A stretch of DNA of 64,000 nt, taken from assembly GCF_029338315.1 (NCBI RefSeq), contig NZ_CP119794.1, forward strand, positions 2,046,001 to 2,110,000. The letters are read 5' to 3'. Of this stretch, positions 47,106 to 56,355 are shown piece by piece. Positions within the stretch are counted from its first letter, which is position 1. Each line of letters opens with the position of its first letter. The notes under the pieces were generated by a model, which worked only from the letters and a program-made list of their open reading frames with translations, did not search any database and was not told where the DNA came from. The translations under genes were made by a program, and so were the position numbers. The DNA is from Haloarcula regularis (lineage in GTDB: Archaea; Halobacteriota; Halobacteria; Halobacteriales; Haloarculaceae).

Positions 47106-47609
47106 ATGTTCGACGAGATCATGCAGAAGTTCGAGGACTCGCCGGGCCAGCAGGACGTCATCCGCCTCCTGCTGGAGCGGGGGTTCTCGGTCAACGACGA
47201 GGGGCGGGTGGTCTCGGGGGGCATCGAGATCCCCAACACCGGCATCGCCCGCGAGGCCGGGGTCGACCGGCGCGTCGTCAACGCCACGACCGACGCCATC
47301 CTCGCCGACGACGAGCTGCGGCGCATCTTCGGCAACATCTCCGCCGTCCCCAGCCTGCTGGACCTCGCCCCCGTCCTCGACCTGACCGCTATCACCGTCC
47401 ACGTTCGGGAGGCAGAGGAGGCCGGCATCGTCGCCACCGTCACCAGCGCCATCGCGGACCACGGCATCAGCATCCGGCAGGTCCTCACCGAGGACCCGGA
47501 GTTCACCGACGAGGCGGTGCTGTACGTCATCACCGACGAGCAGTTGCCCGGCGACCTCATCAACGAGATCCGCGCGCTGCCGTTCGTGCGGACCATCGAA
47601 CTGGCCTGA
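47106..47609 (+). CDS. ACT-domain regulator of amino-acid metabolism (COG2150-like)
   Basis: A 167-residue protein. An N-terminal winged-helix-like region (IRLLLERGFSVNDEGRVVSGGIEIPNTGIAREAGVDRRVVNATTDAIL) is followed by an ACT domain (LTAITVHVREAEEAGIVATVTSAIADHGISIRQVLTEDPEF...LYVITDEQLPGDLINEIRALPFVRTIEL). ACT domains bind amino acids; archaeal members of this group are predicted regulators. Two bases separate its stop from the ferredoxin start, so they are one operon. Confidence 0.88.
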   Translation: MFDEIMQKFEDSPGQQDVIRLLLERGFSVNDEGRVVSGGIEIPNTGIAREAGVDRRVVNATTDAILADDELRRIFGNISAVPSLLDLAPVLDLTAITVHVREAEEAGIVATVTSAIADHGISIRQVLTEDPEFTDEAVLYVITDEQLPGDLINEIRALPFVRTIELA

Positions 47610-47611
47610 CG

Positions 47612-47925
47612 ATGGCGACCATCACCGTCCGGACGCCCGACGGCGAGACCTACGAACTGACCGCCGACGCCGGGGCGGTCCTGCGCGACGTGCTCCTGGA
47701 GGCGGGCCTGTCGCCACACGGCCGGTACGCCCGCCGGGTCAACTGCGGCGGGCGTGGCATCTGTGCGACCTGTGGGATGCGGCTGGCCGACCCACCGGCC
47801 CCGAGCACTGGCACGACGACCTAGCCGGCCGGTTTGGCTACCCGCGCCTCGCCTGTCAGCTCCGGGTCCGTGACGGGATGGCCGTTCGACTGCTGGACAA
47901 GCGTGCGTGGGGCGGGCGGGAGTAG
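47612..47925 (+). CDS. 2Fe-2S ferredoxin (frameshifted)
   Basis: Restored length is about 104 residues with the plant-type cluster motif NCGGRGICATCGMRL (three Cys ligands in CxxxxCxxC) and the fourth Cys in RLACQLRV. The frame breaks near 47800: in CCGGCCCCGAG one C is missing, so the first frame ends at 47824 and the correct one runs EHWHDDLAGRFGYPRLACQL to the stop at 47923. An electron carrier; the partner is unknown. Confidence 0.82.
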
Positions 47926-47984
47926 AGCCGTCGACGCTCGAAGGAGGTCGGGGATTTTTAGCGAGCCAGTGGGTACGTCCGCCA

Positions 47985-48539
47985 ATGGCCAACTACGAGG
48001 CGATCGACCCGGCTGTCGAGGTACACGGGCAGACGATACAGACCGTGATCGAGGACGCACTGGCCCGGTTCTCGGCTGAGTACCAGGAGCTGGCGCGCGA
48101 GGCGCTGGCCGAAAACGGAGTCGAGGACCCGTCGCCCGAGGGGTGGTACCCCCAGCAGGCGTGGCTGAACACCTTCGAGACCCTCGCCGCGGAGACGGAG
48201 CCACACATCCTGGATCGCCTGGGTGAACAGATCCCCGACGTCGTCGAGTGGCCGTCGGGAGTGTCGAGCGTCGAGGCGGGGCTGGCGGCGATCGACGAGG
48301 CGTATCAACTGAACCACAGGGGGAGCGACGAGATCGGCTACTACCGCTTCGAATCGGTCGACGAACGAACTGCCAGGATGACGTGCAAGAACCCGTATCC
48401 CTGTCCGTTCGACCGGGGACTGATACGGGCGGTCGCGCGGCGGAACGCGCCCGTCGAGTCGTTCGTCTTCGTCGAGGAGCGCGGCGACGAGTGCCGGCGG
48501 ACGGGCGGAGAGCAGTGTACGTACACGGTCTCGTGGTAG
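47985..48539 (+). CDS. Conserved haloarchaeal protein, possibly V4R/HNOB-like
   Basis: A 184-residue soluble protein with leaderless promoter (GATTTTTAG at -30). The C-terminal block ESVDERTARMTCKNPYPCPFDRGLIRAVARR...GDECRRTGGEQCTYTVSW has clustered cysteines (CKNPYPC, DEC, EQC) resembling V4R/4-vinyl reductase-like or heme-NO-binding-like small-molecule domains. The assignment is tentative. It sits near two HTH regulators but is convergent with the first. Confidence 0.6.
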   Translation: MANYEAIDPAVEVHGQTIQTVIEDALARFSAEYQELAREALAENGVEDPSPEGWYPQQAWLNTFETLAAETEPHILDRLGEQIPDVVEWPSGVSSVEAGLAAIDEAYQLNHRGSDEIGYYRFESVDERTARMTCKNPYPCPFDRGLIRAVARRNAPVESFVFVEERGDECRRTGGEQCTYTVSW

Positions 48540-48555
48540 GTCCGGCGACGGGCCG

Positions 48556-49077
48556 CTAGTCCAGATCCGACTGCTCGATCGCGGCAATCAGTTCCTCCGG
48601 GGAGTGGTTCATCGCCATCGTCAGCAGCGTCTGGAACTGTTCGTAGGTCTCCGCGAGGTCCGCGATCTGCTCGCGGCGCCGGTCGCTGCGGTCCCCGTCG
48701 AGGTCCTCGAGGTCGTCGAGCGCTCGCTCGAAGGTCCGCTGTGTCAGCTCCATCTCCCGGTCGACGTACTGTCTGAAGACGTCCTGGACGACGAACCAGA
48801 GGTCCGACTCCGGCGCGAAGCGGACGCGCCGACCACCGCCCTGGGACGACCGCCGGTGGATCATCCCGATACGTGTGAGCTTGCGGGTGACGGTGCTGAT
48901 GGTGGACTTCGCGTAGCCGGTCTCCTCGACGAGTTCGGGGATCGAAAGGGGGCCGTCGGCGAAGTAGAGCACGCCGTAGACGCGTCCGGCGCTCCGGCTG
49001 AGGCCGTAGACTTCGGCCGACCGTTCGATCGATTCGATCACGTCCTCCGTGACGACCGCCGTTTCGTCGCTCGTCAT
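48556..49077 (-). CDS. GbsR/MarR-type winged-helix regulator
   Basis: A 173-residue protein. The winged helix (YGLSRSAGRVYGVLYFADGPLSIPELVEETGYAKSTISTVTRKLTRIGMIHRRSSQGGGRRVRF) is followed by a helical dimerisation region (DREMELTQRTFERALDDLEDL...RREQIADLAETYEQFQTLL). This is the architecture of GbsR-like regulators of osmolyte or drug genes. An in-frame start at 49179 is possible. The start at 49077 is chosen because a TATA-like ATTTAATAC lies about 70 bases upstream, leaving a short leader. A perfect inverted repeat (49166-49193) sits in the divergent promoter region. Confidence 0.8.
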   Translation of the reverse strand: MTSDETAVVTEDVIESIERSAEVYGLSRSAGRVYGVLYFADGPLSIPELVEETGYAKSTISTVTRKLTRIGMIHRRSSQGGGRRVRFAPESDLWFVVQDVFRQYVDREMELTQRTFERALDDLEDLDGDRSDRRREQIADLAETYEQFQTLLTMAMNHSPEELIAAIEQSDLD

Positions 49078-49165
49078 CGGTGGCGGGTCGACGGCATCGA
49101 GGGAGACGGTTGGCGCTCGGTCATCGGGTTCATACAATAGACCGTAAGTATTAAATTGTTTGGAT

Positions 49166-49193
49166 TGTTTGTTCAGCATGAGCCGAACAAACA
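49166..49193. promoter_or_regulatory. Inverted repeat TGTTTGTTC-N10-GAACAAACA
   Basis: Perfect 9-bp arms around a 10-base spacer, between two divergent HTH-regulator genes. The size (28 bp) fits a dimeric winged-helix protein. Both neighbours are candidates to bind it. It overlaps the first codons of the longer possible start of the GbsR-like gene, another reason to prefer the shorter one. Confidence 0.55.
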
Positions 49194-49244
49194 GAACAAT
49201 CGGCTCGTACCCGGCGGCACGTGACCGCCACCGGGCGTGATATC

Positions 49245-49661
49245 ATGTCAACACCATTCCCGCTTCGGCCCGCTGTCGAACACACACCGGAGTCAGTGTC
49301 GACGTTCGCCTTCGGAGACGACGAGACGGCAGCAGTCCTCGAGACGCTCACCTCGGAGAAGGCCCGGGCCATCCTCGCAGCGGTGGCCGAACGGCCCGGG
49401 ACCGCATCCGACGTCGCGACCCGCGTCGATACCTCCCTGCAGAACGCCCACTATCATCTCACGAACCTCTCGGACGCGGGTCTCGTCACCGACGCCGGAA
49501 CCTGGTACTCCTCGAAAGGGACGGCGATGACCGTCTACGCGGTCACGAGCGAACGCCTCGAGCTCCGTCTCGATCCGAACGAAGCGTCGGCGGCGATGGA
49601 GCCGACGCTGGCACCGGCCCCGGAGTCGCCGCCAACCGATACCACGACGATGCGCGAGTGA
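49245..49661 (+). CDS. ArsR-like winged-helix regulator
   Basis: A 138-residue protein with a winged helix at about 30-90 (LETLTSEKARAILAAVAERPGTASDVATRVDTSLQNAHYHLTNLSDAGLVTDAGTWYSSKGTAMTVYAVT) and a Pro/Thr-rich tail. The HYHL recognition-helix pattern is that of ArsR-like archaeal regulators. It lacks an effector domain or the usual metal-binding CxC. It diverges from the GbsR-like gene over a shared operator candidate. Confidence 0.82.
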   Translation: MSTPFPLRPAVEHTPESVSTFAFGDDETAAVLETLTSEKARAILAAVAERPGTASDVATRVDTSLQNAHYHLTNLSDAGLVTDAGTWYSSKGTAMTVYAVTSERLELRLDPNEASAAMEPTLAPAPESPPTDTTTMRE

Positions 49662-49824
49662 CGCGACGCGCACCGCTCACGGCCGGTCCCCGGTTCTCGA
49701 TTGCGTCGTCGCAGTCTGCCGAACATACCGAGCAACCGGTGGGTCCGTCTGTCGGCTCACCCGGCCGGACCGGAGCAACGTCCGAACGACAAGGGCTATC
49801 GGCCCTCCGGCGCTACCGGCGGGC

Positions 49825-50427
49825 GTGACAGACACGTACCGGACCGTCGCCGGCCGCGGCGAGGCGCGCTTCGAGGTACGGGGCTCCGAGTTCATCGGCC
49901 ACGTCGCGCCCGCGACCACCGTCGACGAGGCCGAAGCGTTCGTCGCGTCTGTCCGGGAGGAGTACGCCGACGCGACGCACAACGTCCCCGCCTACCGTGT
50001 CCGGGCCGACCCCTTCCGCGAGTATTCGAGCGACGACGCCGAACCCTCGGGGAGCGCCGGCAAACCCGCGCTGAACGTCCTCCAGCAGCGCGAGGTAGAG
50101 AACGTCGTCGCCGTCGTCACCCGGTACTACGGCGGGACCAACCTCGGGGTGGGCGGACTGGCCCGCGCGTACGCGAGAGCCGTCAAGGACGCCGTCGACG
50201 CCGCCGACGTCGTCGAGGAGGTACCCCACGAGACGTTCGCCGTCACCGTCGAGTACGACGACTCGGGGAGCGTCCGGGGACTGCTCGAATCGGCCGGCGT
50301 GGAGTTCGAGGCCGCCTACGAGGCCGACGTGACCTTCGACGTGCGCGTCCCGACGGCCGAGGGTGCGGCCCTGCGCGACCGCATCCGGAGCGCGACCAGC
50401 GGGCGGGCCGACATCGACGTCGACTGA
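49825..50427 (+). CDS. IMPACT (YigZ/UPF0029) family protein
   Basis: A 200-residue protein of the YigZ/IMPACT family, starting at GTG 49825. The family core is visible: EVRGSEFIGHVAPATTVDEAEAFVASVREEYADATHNVPAYRV, GSAGKPALNVLQQREVENVVAVVTRYYGGTNLGVGGLARAYARAVKDAV. The eukaryotic IMPACT protein modulates GCN2; the archaeal and bacterial role is not established. No conserved operon context. Confidence 0.92.
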   Translation: MTDTYRTVAGRGEARFEVRGSEFIGHVAPATTVDEAEAFVASVREEYADATHNVPAYRVRADPFREYSSDDAEPSGSAGKPALNVLQQREVENVVAVVTRYYGGTNLGVGGLARAYARAVKDAVDAADVVEEVPHETFAVTVEYDDSGSVRGLLESAGVEFEAAYEADVTFDVRVPTAEGAALRDRIRSATSGRADIDVD

Positions 50428-50642
50428 CGCCCCTCGACAACTGTTGACAAGTGTGACGACGGACCGGTCCCTGACCCGTCATGCGAGCGTCCGACACGAG
50501 TTCGAGTGGAGATGTGAACCGGACGCAGGCTGTCGAATTTCCAACCGAAAGAGAGGGGTTCGACACCTGACGAACAGGCGGGGTGAGTCGACGAGTGCCC
50601 ACCTGTTGGCCCATCCCACGCAAAAGGGTGTCGGCTCGCGGG

Positions 50643-51320
50643 TCAGCCGGTCCGGAAGGCTCGGTCGCCCGCGTCGCCCAGGCCGGGGACGATGAAGCCG
50701 TCCTCGTCGAGTTCGTCGTCGATGGCCACGGTCAGCAGGTCGACGTCCGGGAACGCCTCGGCGAGGCGGACGATGCCCGGCGGCGCGGCCACCGCCGAGA
50801 GGACGATGAGGTGTTCGGGCGTGGGCGCGTTCTCGGTGATCTCCGCTAAGACCGTACACATCGTCGATCCCGTCGCCAGCATCGGGTCGGCGACGATGAC
50901 CGTATCTTCCGTGGTGATGTCGGGCATCTTCACGTAGTCGACAGCGATGGGGAACTGGCCGTCGTCGTCCATCCCGGCCGACTCGTCGCGGCTGGCGGAG
51001 ATGACGCCCTGGCGGGCGCGCGGGAACGCCTTCAACAGGCCCTCAACGAACGGCGTGGCCGCACGCAGGACGTTGACGATTACCACGTCGTCCAGTCCCT
51101 GGACCCGTTCGCCCATGGTCGTGGTCAGGGGCGTCTCTATCTCGACGTACTCGGTCTCCATCCGGCCGTCGATGATCTCGTAGCCACAGATGCGGCCCAG
51201 GCGGACCAGTCCCTTGCGGAACTCGACCTGTTCGGTCCCCACGTCGCGGATGCGGGACAGTTCGTCTTTCGCGAGCGCGTGGGTGACGAGCGAGGCCTCA
51301 CCGCGCTGTTCGAGTGACAT
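50643..51320 (-). CDS. upp: Uracil phosphoribosyltransferase
   Basis: A 225-residue enzyme making UMP from uracil and PRPP in pyrimidine salvage. The PRPP loop is [15 protein letters not shown]. Other family blocks are the [11 protein letters not shown] and the C-terminal [13 protein letters not shown]. The reading frame is open upstream into the TRAP gene, but the start MSLEQRGEA at 51320 is the natural one. It lies 38 bases downstream of the TRAP permease stop, possibly as the last gene of that operon. Confidence 0.95.
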   Translation of the reverse strand: MSLEQRGEASLVTHALAKDELSRIRDVGTEQVEFRKGLVRLGRICGYEIIDGRMETEYVEIETPLTTTMGERVQGLDDVVIVNVLRAATPFVEGLLKAFPRARQGVISASRDESAGMDDDGQFPIAVDYVKMPDITTEDTVIVADPMLATGSTMCTVLAEITENAPTPEHLIVLSAVAAPPGIVRLAEAFPDVDLLTVAIDDELDEDGFIVPGLGDAGDRAFRTG

Positions 51321-51358
51321 AGCCCGGCTGTCGACCGGCACGGTGTTAAGTCGTTCTC

Positions 51359-54071
51359 TCAGGCCGACTCGGGCGAGGACGGCTGGTCGGCAAGCGCGCG
51401 ACCCGCCTGTCGGTTCTTCGTGACCAGCGCCACGAACAGGACCAGGCCCAGGCCCCGAAGGACCAGGTCCATCGCCAGGGTCATCTCGCCGCCGCCCAGC
51501 CCCAGCAGGCCCGTGATGTCGTAGACCGTCGAGACGACTAGGCCGGGCGCCATCAGCAGGACCGAGCTGAGCGCGAAGGCGGTCCGTTCGAACCGGCTGA
51601 CCGGCGCGGAGACGTACCCGATGACCGTCGCGGCCAGCGCCACGACGCCGATGAACACCCAGCACCGGGATGAGGACGTCGAAGACGGCGAAGGCGGGGT
51701 CGGCGAAGTCGGCCAGCGTGACGACGCGGAACTGGTCGCCGACCGGGAGGTCGCCCGGTTGCCGGCGCAGGAGGACGATGCCCGGCGAGAGGATAAAGGC
51801 GAAGGGCACGATGGCCTTGTTCAGCGACAGCGAGAACGCCTCGATGCCGGTCTGGAAGGCGTCGGACTTTGCCACCCCCGCGGCCGCGTACGCCGCGACG
51901 GCCACCGGTGGGGTGATGTCTGCGATCACCCCGAAATAGAGGATAAAGAGGTGGGCCGCCAGCAGCGGCACCCCGAAGGAGGTCAGCGCGGGCGCCAGCA
52001 ACGAGACGAGGATGATGTAGGTGACCGTCGTCGGCATCCCCATCCCGAGGATGATGGAGGCGACGGCGGTGACCAGCAACAGGAGCAACAGCGACCCGCC
52101 GGCGATGGTCCGGATGAGCGCCACGAGGTTCGGGCCCAGCCCAGAGACGCTGATGACGCCGGGGATGATGCCGGCAGCGGCGACGGCGATGACGACCGGG
52201 ACGGCGGTGCGGGCGCCGCCCTCCATCGACTTCCCGACGAAGACGCCGAACTTGTAGACGCCGTTCGTGGCCCACTCCGAGCGGCCGATGGCGGACGCGG
52301 TGGTCTCGGCAGCGTCGTCGACGGCCCGGTCGAACTCCAGCAGCGGCGCGTCGACGTAGGGGTGGCTCAGGAGCGTGAGGACGCCGGAGACGATGGCGAT
52401 GCCACCGAGACCGCCGACCGTCGCCGAGAAGGCGGCGCCGACCGGCTGGGGCCCGGTGCCGGTGCCCGCGATGGCCCCGATGACGTTCGCACCCGCGAGC
52501 AGCTGCCCGAGGAAGTTCCCGACGAACAGCAGGGCGAAGATGCCGGCGAGTCGCCCGCGCGTCTCGTCGCTGTAGGCCGCGACCAGCGCGATGAGCGCAC
52601 CGATGGCGATGAGGGTGAACCACGCAGAGCGGGCAACCGAGAGGCGTTCGACGAGCAGGTAGTAGAGCAACAGCCCGATGGGAACCAGGTAGAACCACCC
52701 CGAGCGCATGTGTGTCCTGACGTCGACGAGCTCCGCGGGGTCCAAACCGCCGATGTTCTGCTTGACGGCCTCGAAGTGGACCATCACCCAGACGCCGAAG
52801 AAGAAGACGACGGCGGGGATGGCCGCGGCGATGATGACCTCGCGGAACGGCGTCGCCGTGTACTGGACGATGAGGAAGGCGGCCGCGCCCATCACCGGCG
52901 GGAGAATCTGCCCGCCCGACGACGCCGAGGCTTCGACCCCGCCGGCGAACTCCGGCCGGTAGCCCGAGCGCTTCATCAGCGGGATGGTGAACGCGCCAGT
53001 GGTCACCGTGTTCGCGATGGAGGAGCCCGAGATCGTGCCCATGAAGCCGCTGGCGAGGATGCTCGCCTTCGCCGGGCCGCCCCGGCGCGTGCCAGTCGCC
53101 GCGTAGGCCAGGTCGATGAACCACTGGCCCGCCCCGGACATCTCGAGGAAGGCGCCAAAGAGGATGAAGATGTAGATGAACTGCACGGAGACGGTGACCG
53201 GGATGCCGAACACACCGTTTTCCGTATTGTACCAGAGGTTCTGGATGATGCTGGGCCACTCCAGGGGCGGAATCGAGAGGACGCCGATGTAGGCGGCGTT
53301 CTGTGGAATCATGAACCCCCAGCGGGCGTAGACGATGAAGGCCGCGACGATGAACATCAGGTAGAGGCTGATAGCCCGGCGGGTCGCCTCCAGCACCAGC
53401 AGGACGCCGATGACCCCGAGCAGGAACGCATAGGAGACGTCGGTTATCGGACCGAACACGCCCGCAATGGAGTCCATCCAGGAGAACAGCAGCGTCTCCT
53501 GGATTGGGCGTCCCGCCTCAAGGCCCAGCGCGCGCATGCGCTGGATCTCGGAGAAGTCGGTGATGAAGTAGGCGGCCGCGAACACCGAGACGAGCATCAA
53601 CACCGCGTCGAACGGCGTGATGCGGTCGAAGTCGGGGTCGACGAACAGCCACCGCAGGCCGGCGCCGACGCGGCGGACGGCCCGCGTGACCGGATGGTCG
53701 GCACCGAACCGGTCCTCCAGCGACGCGGCGAGCGCCGCGGCGCGCGCCGCGAAGGGGCCGTCGCCGGTGCTCGGCGGATAGAGCATGAAGGCGAGCACCA
53801 GGCCGAAGGCGACGTGGACGGCGTTGATCTGGAGCAACTGGAGCGAGGCGAACTCGATCTCGCCGAGGACGGGGAGGTCGATCGAGAGGACGAACCCCTT
53901 CGCGGCCAGCCACATCTGGAAGATAGAAAAGGAGATCCCGACGATGGCGACGACGACGGCTGCCCACCCCTGGAGCGAACGTTTCCGCTCTATCTCCTGG
54001 AGCATCTCGTCTACTTCCTCGTCCGATACTCGGTCGTCAGTCGGGTCGTCCGGTGGGTGCTGGTCAGCCAT
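51359..54071 (-). CDS. TRAP transporter fused 4TM/12TM permease (frameshifted)
   Basis: Restored length is about 903 residues with many helices. The N-terminal part carries the small DctQ-type four-helix unit, then the large DctM-type unit ([62 protein letters not shown]; later [36 protein letters not shown]). This is the fused permease type paired with TAXI binding proteins, secondary transporters for organic anions such as glutamate-like solutes. An extra base in a CCC run at 51658-51660 shifts the frame before [15 protein letters not shown]. The start overlaps the preceding DUF1850 gene by eight bases. Confidence 0.92.
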
Positions 54072-54558
54072 GGATACTCAGTCCGAAGGTGGAGGTCTCC
54101 AGCGGGGAGCGGCGGGTCACGTAGATGTCGACGGCGTTGCCGTCCGAGAGGGCGACCAGGTCGTAGGTCTCGTCGTCGACGTGGAGCCGGTGGCCGGCGA
54201 TTTCGCCCGGCGAGACGGTGATGCGTTCGAACTGCCCCGGCGGGTCGAAGACGAAGGTCCCGTTCTCCCGCGTGACGTTCTCGCGGGCGGGCAGGCCCCA
54301 GCCGTAGGATTCGAACTCCATGCGCGTCATCTCGAGTTCGTCGCCCCGCACGGTGTAGCCGTCGTAGACGCGGGTTTTCTCGACGGAGTGGGTGTACTCG
54401 AGGGCGACGGTCGTGCCGTTCGAGACGGGGGTCGTCAGGTACGTCTCACCGGTCTCGGTGTCTGCGACGACGAGAACCCTGTCAGGCGTCGCTGCGGCGG
54501 CACCGCCCACGACGAGCAGGCCAGCGAGGACGACGAGGACAGCGGTTTGCCGACGCAT
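54064..54558 (-). CDS. DUF1850 TRAP-operon protein
   Basis: A 164-residue protein with an N-terminal hydrophobic signal or anchor ([18 protein letters not shown]). The DUF1850 pattern follows ([40 protein letters not shown]), a small conserved partner of TAXI-TRAP transporters with unknown exact function. It lies between the binding protein and the permease genes and overlaps the permease start by eight bases, which implies translational coupling. Confidence 0.88.
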   Translation of the reverse strand: MRRQTAVLVVLAGLLVVGGAAAATPDRVLVVADTETGETYLTTPVSNGTTVALEYTHSVEKTRVYDGYTVRGDELEMTRMEFESYGWGLPARENVTRENGTFVFDPPGQFERITVSPGEIAGHRLHVDDETYDLVALSDGNAVDIYVTRRSPLETSTFGLSIHG

Positions 54559-54609
54559 AACGACCAGTGGGTTCGGGTCCTTTGAAAACGATGCGGTCGG
54601 TGCCGGTGC

Positions 54610-55662
54610 CTACATGTCGAAGTAGGCGGCCGCGCCGGGGTGCAGCTCGATGGACATGCCGTCCTGAGCCGACTCCCTGCTGATGAAGTCCGTCTTGATG
54701 GTCAGGTCGTCGACGTTGTCGAAGATGGCCGCGGTGACCGTCTCGACGGTGGATTCGGGCTGTTCGGCGTTGGTCGCGATCATCGCCTGGACGGCGACGG
54801 TCTCGACGGCCTCGCCGACGCCGGAGTAGGTACCCGCCGGGATGGTGTCGTCGGCGAACCAGGACGCGGCCTCCTTGACCGCCTCGCGGTTGTCGCCCGC
54901 GATGGGGACGATGTTGACGTTGTTGGTCGTCGCGAGGTCCTCGATGGCGCCGACGGGCCACCCGCCGACGACGAAGGCGGCGTCGATGTCGCCGTTGCGG
55001 AGCTGGTCGGCCGCCTGCGAGAACGAGGCGTTCTGCTCGTTGAAGTCGGTGATGCCGACCGCCTCGAGGATCTGGTTGGCGTTTACCTGCGTCCCGGAGC
55101 CGAGGTCGCCGGTGTTGATCGTCGCGCCCGAGAGGTCCGACAGCGTCTCGATGCCGGTATCCTGGAGCGTCACGACCGTGATCGTCTCGGGGTAGAGCGT
55201 CGCGACGCCCATGAGGTTCTCGACGGCGTTGCCCTGGAACGCCTCGATACCGGTCCCGTTCTTCGCGAAGTAGGCGACGTCGTTCTGGATGAGCGCGAAG
55301 TCGGCGTCGCCGCTCGCGAGACTCCCGACGTTCTCGACGGACGCCCCCGTCGACTGGACGTTCAGCGTGAAGTCGGTGTTGTCCTCGACGACCGTCTTGA
55401 ACTCGTTCGAGAGCGGGAAGTACGTCCCGCCGGTCCCGCCGGCGTGCCACGAGAGACGCGTCTCGGTGTCGCCGCCGTCACTGCCGCCGTCGCCACCGTC
55501 GCCACCGTCGCCACCGTCGCTGCCACCGTCGCCACCGTCGCTGCCACCGTCGCCACCGTCGCTGCCACCGTCGCCGCCGTCGCCGCCACAGCCGGCGAGG
55601 GCAACGACGCCAGCCACACCTGCAGTCTGAAGGAACCGTCTTCGAGTCGACTTTTCTGTCAT
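54610..55662 (-). CDS. TAXI-family TRAP transporter solute-binding protein (lipoprotein)
   Basis: A 350-residue extracellular binding protein. The N-terminus has a twin-arginine motif (STRRRFLQ) and a lipobox LAGC with Cys25, so it is Tat-exported and probably lipid-anchored. A Gly/Asp/Ser linker (26-65) precedes the TAXI domain (WHAGGTGGTYFPLSNEFKTVVE, ASVENVGSLASGDADFALIQNDVAYFA, TINTGDLGSGTQVNANQIL). First gene of the TRAP operon; TTAATATG about 30 bases upstream of the ATG is the TATA box. The ligand is probably an organic acid or amino acid. Confidence 0.93.
   Translation of the reverse strand: MTEKSTRRRFLQTAGVAGVVALAGCGGDGGDGGSDGGDGGSDGGDGGSDGGDGGDGGDGGSDGGDTETRLSWHAGGTGGTYFPLSNEFKTVVEDNTDFTLNVQSTGASVENVGSLASGDADFALIQNDVAYFAKNGTGIEAFQGNAVENLMGVATLYPETITVVTLQDTGIETLSDLSGATINTGDLGSGTQVNANQILEAVGITDFNEQNASFSQAADQLRNGDIDAAFVVGGWPVGAIEDLATTNNVNIVPIAGDNREAVKEAASWFADDTIPAGTYSGVGEAVETVAVQAMIATNAEQPESTVETVTAAIFDNVDDLTIKTDFISRESAQDGMSIELHPGAAAYFDM
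55484..55588. repeat. Tandem repeat encoding Gly-Asp-Ser linker
   Basis: Tandem copies of GCCACCGTC interspersed with GCTGCCACCGTC units, about 9-15 bases each, encode (GGDGGDGGSDGG)n in the TAXI binding protein. Likely to vary in copy number by slippage between strains. It also produces false open frames on the opposite strand. Not a CRISPR: there are no spacers. Confidence 0.85.
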
Positions 55663-55804
55663 ACGGCGTAGGTCTTGAGGCCGGAGACATATTAATCCTG
55701 CTGTATGTTCTACATCCGTATGAGTTATATCACGCCGCCATCTGCCGATTATCTCACAAATAGTTTACAATCCGAAATAATCAGGCAGAACCGGGCGCGG
55801 GTGG

Positions 55805-56210
55805 CAGCGGGCCCCTACACGGGCAGCTTCGACGTCGAGTTCCGCGAGCGGCGTCCGTGCGGCCTCGCCCGCGACTGCCTCCCGGAGCAGGCGGGGTGCG
55901 TCGCTGTCCGAGTTGACGTCCCATCCGGTGCCGTGGAGCCGGGACAGACGACGGCGTCGTCGGCCACCGTCTCGGCGACAGGAATCGAGTCGTTGCGCCG
56001 CTCGTCGGTCGCGTGGACCGTCCGGACGCGCTCGGCCGGGTCAACATCGGCGTTCGCGGGGTCGACCGAGCGCTCGTCCAGCACCGACGACGATCCGGTC
56101 GGCGTCGCGACGGTGACGTCGACGCCCGCTTCCGTGCGCGGTGTCGGCGGCTCGATGCACTCCTCGCCTCAGTACCCGTGCTCGCTGACGACGACCAGTG
56201 TGGCAGTCAT
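55805..56210 (-). pseudogene. DJ-1/PfpI family protein, decayed
   Basis: From an ATG at 56210 the frame reads MTATLVVVSEHGY, then an in-frame stop at the position normally Trp, then GEECIEP...GVDVTVATPTG and SVLDERSVDP to DDAVVCPGS. In another frame it continues HGTGWDVNSDSDAPRLLREAVAGE. These are the ThiJ/PfpI N-terminal half with the nucleophile region (normally VVxHAxG) missing. Stop, frameshift and truncation together make this a true pseudogene, unlike the single-base breaks elsewhere. Confidence 0.7.
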
Positions 56211-56355
56211 CGCGTCCGCGTTGTGTCTCGAGAGGCAAATGCGACCCGGCCGTCCGGGGCGGAACAGTTATTCGACCCCAAGCCAAAGGGGGGCGATAAG
56301 ATGGACGGTCACGACGGAGCGACGCGGCGACTGCCCACGGGTTCACGATTCTACG

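Noticed and set aside
50643-54071. A 1142-codon reading frame joining the TRAP permease and uracil phosphoribosyltransferase
   Set aside because: The frame is continuous only because the permease carries a one-base insertion at 51658-51660. The true permease tail lies in another frame to 51359, and upp starts at 51320.
55484-55588. Possible CRISPR array
   Set aside because: Units are adjacent without spacers and code for a Gly/Asp/Ser linker in the binding protein.
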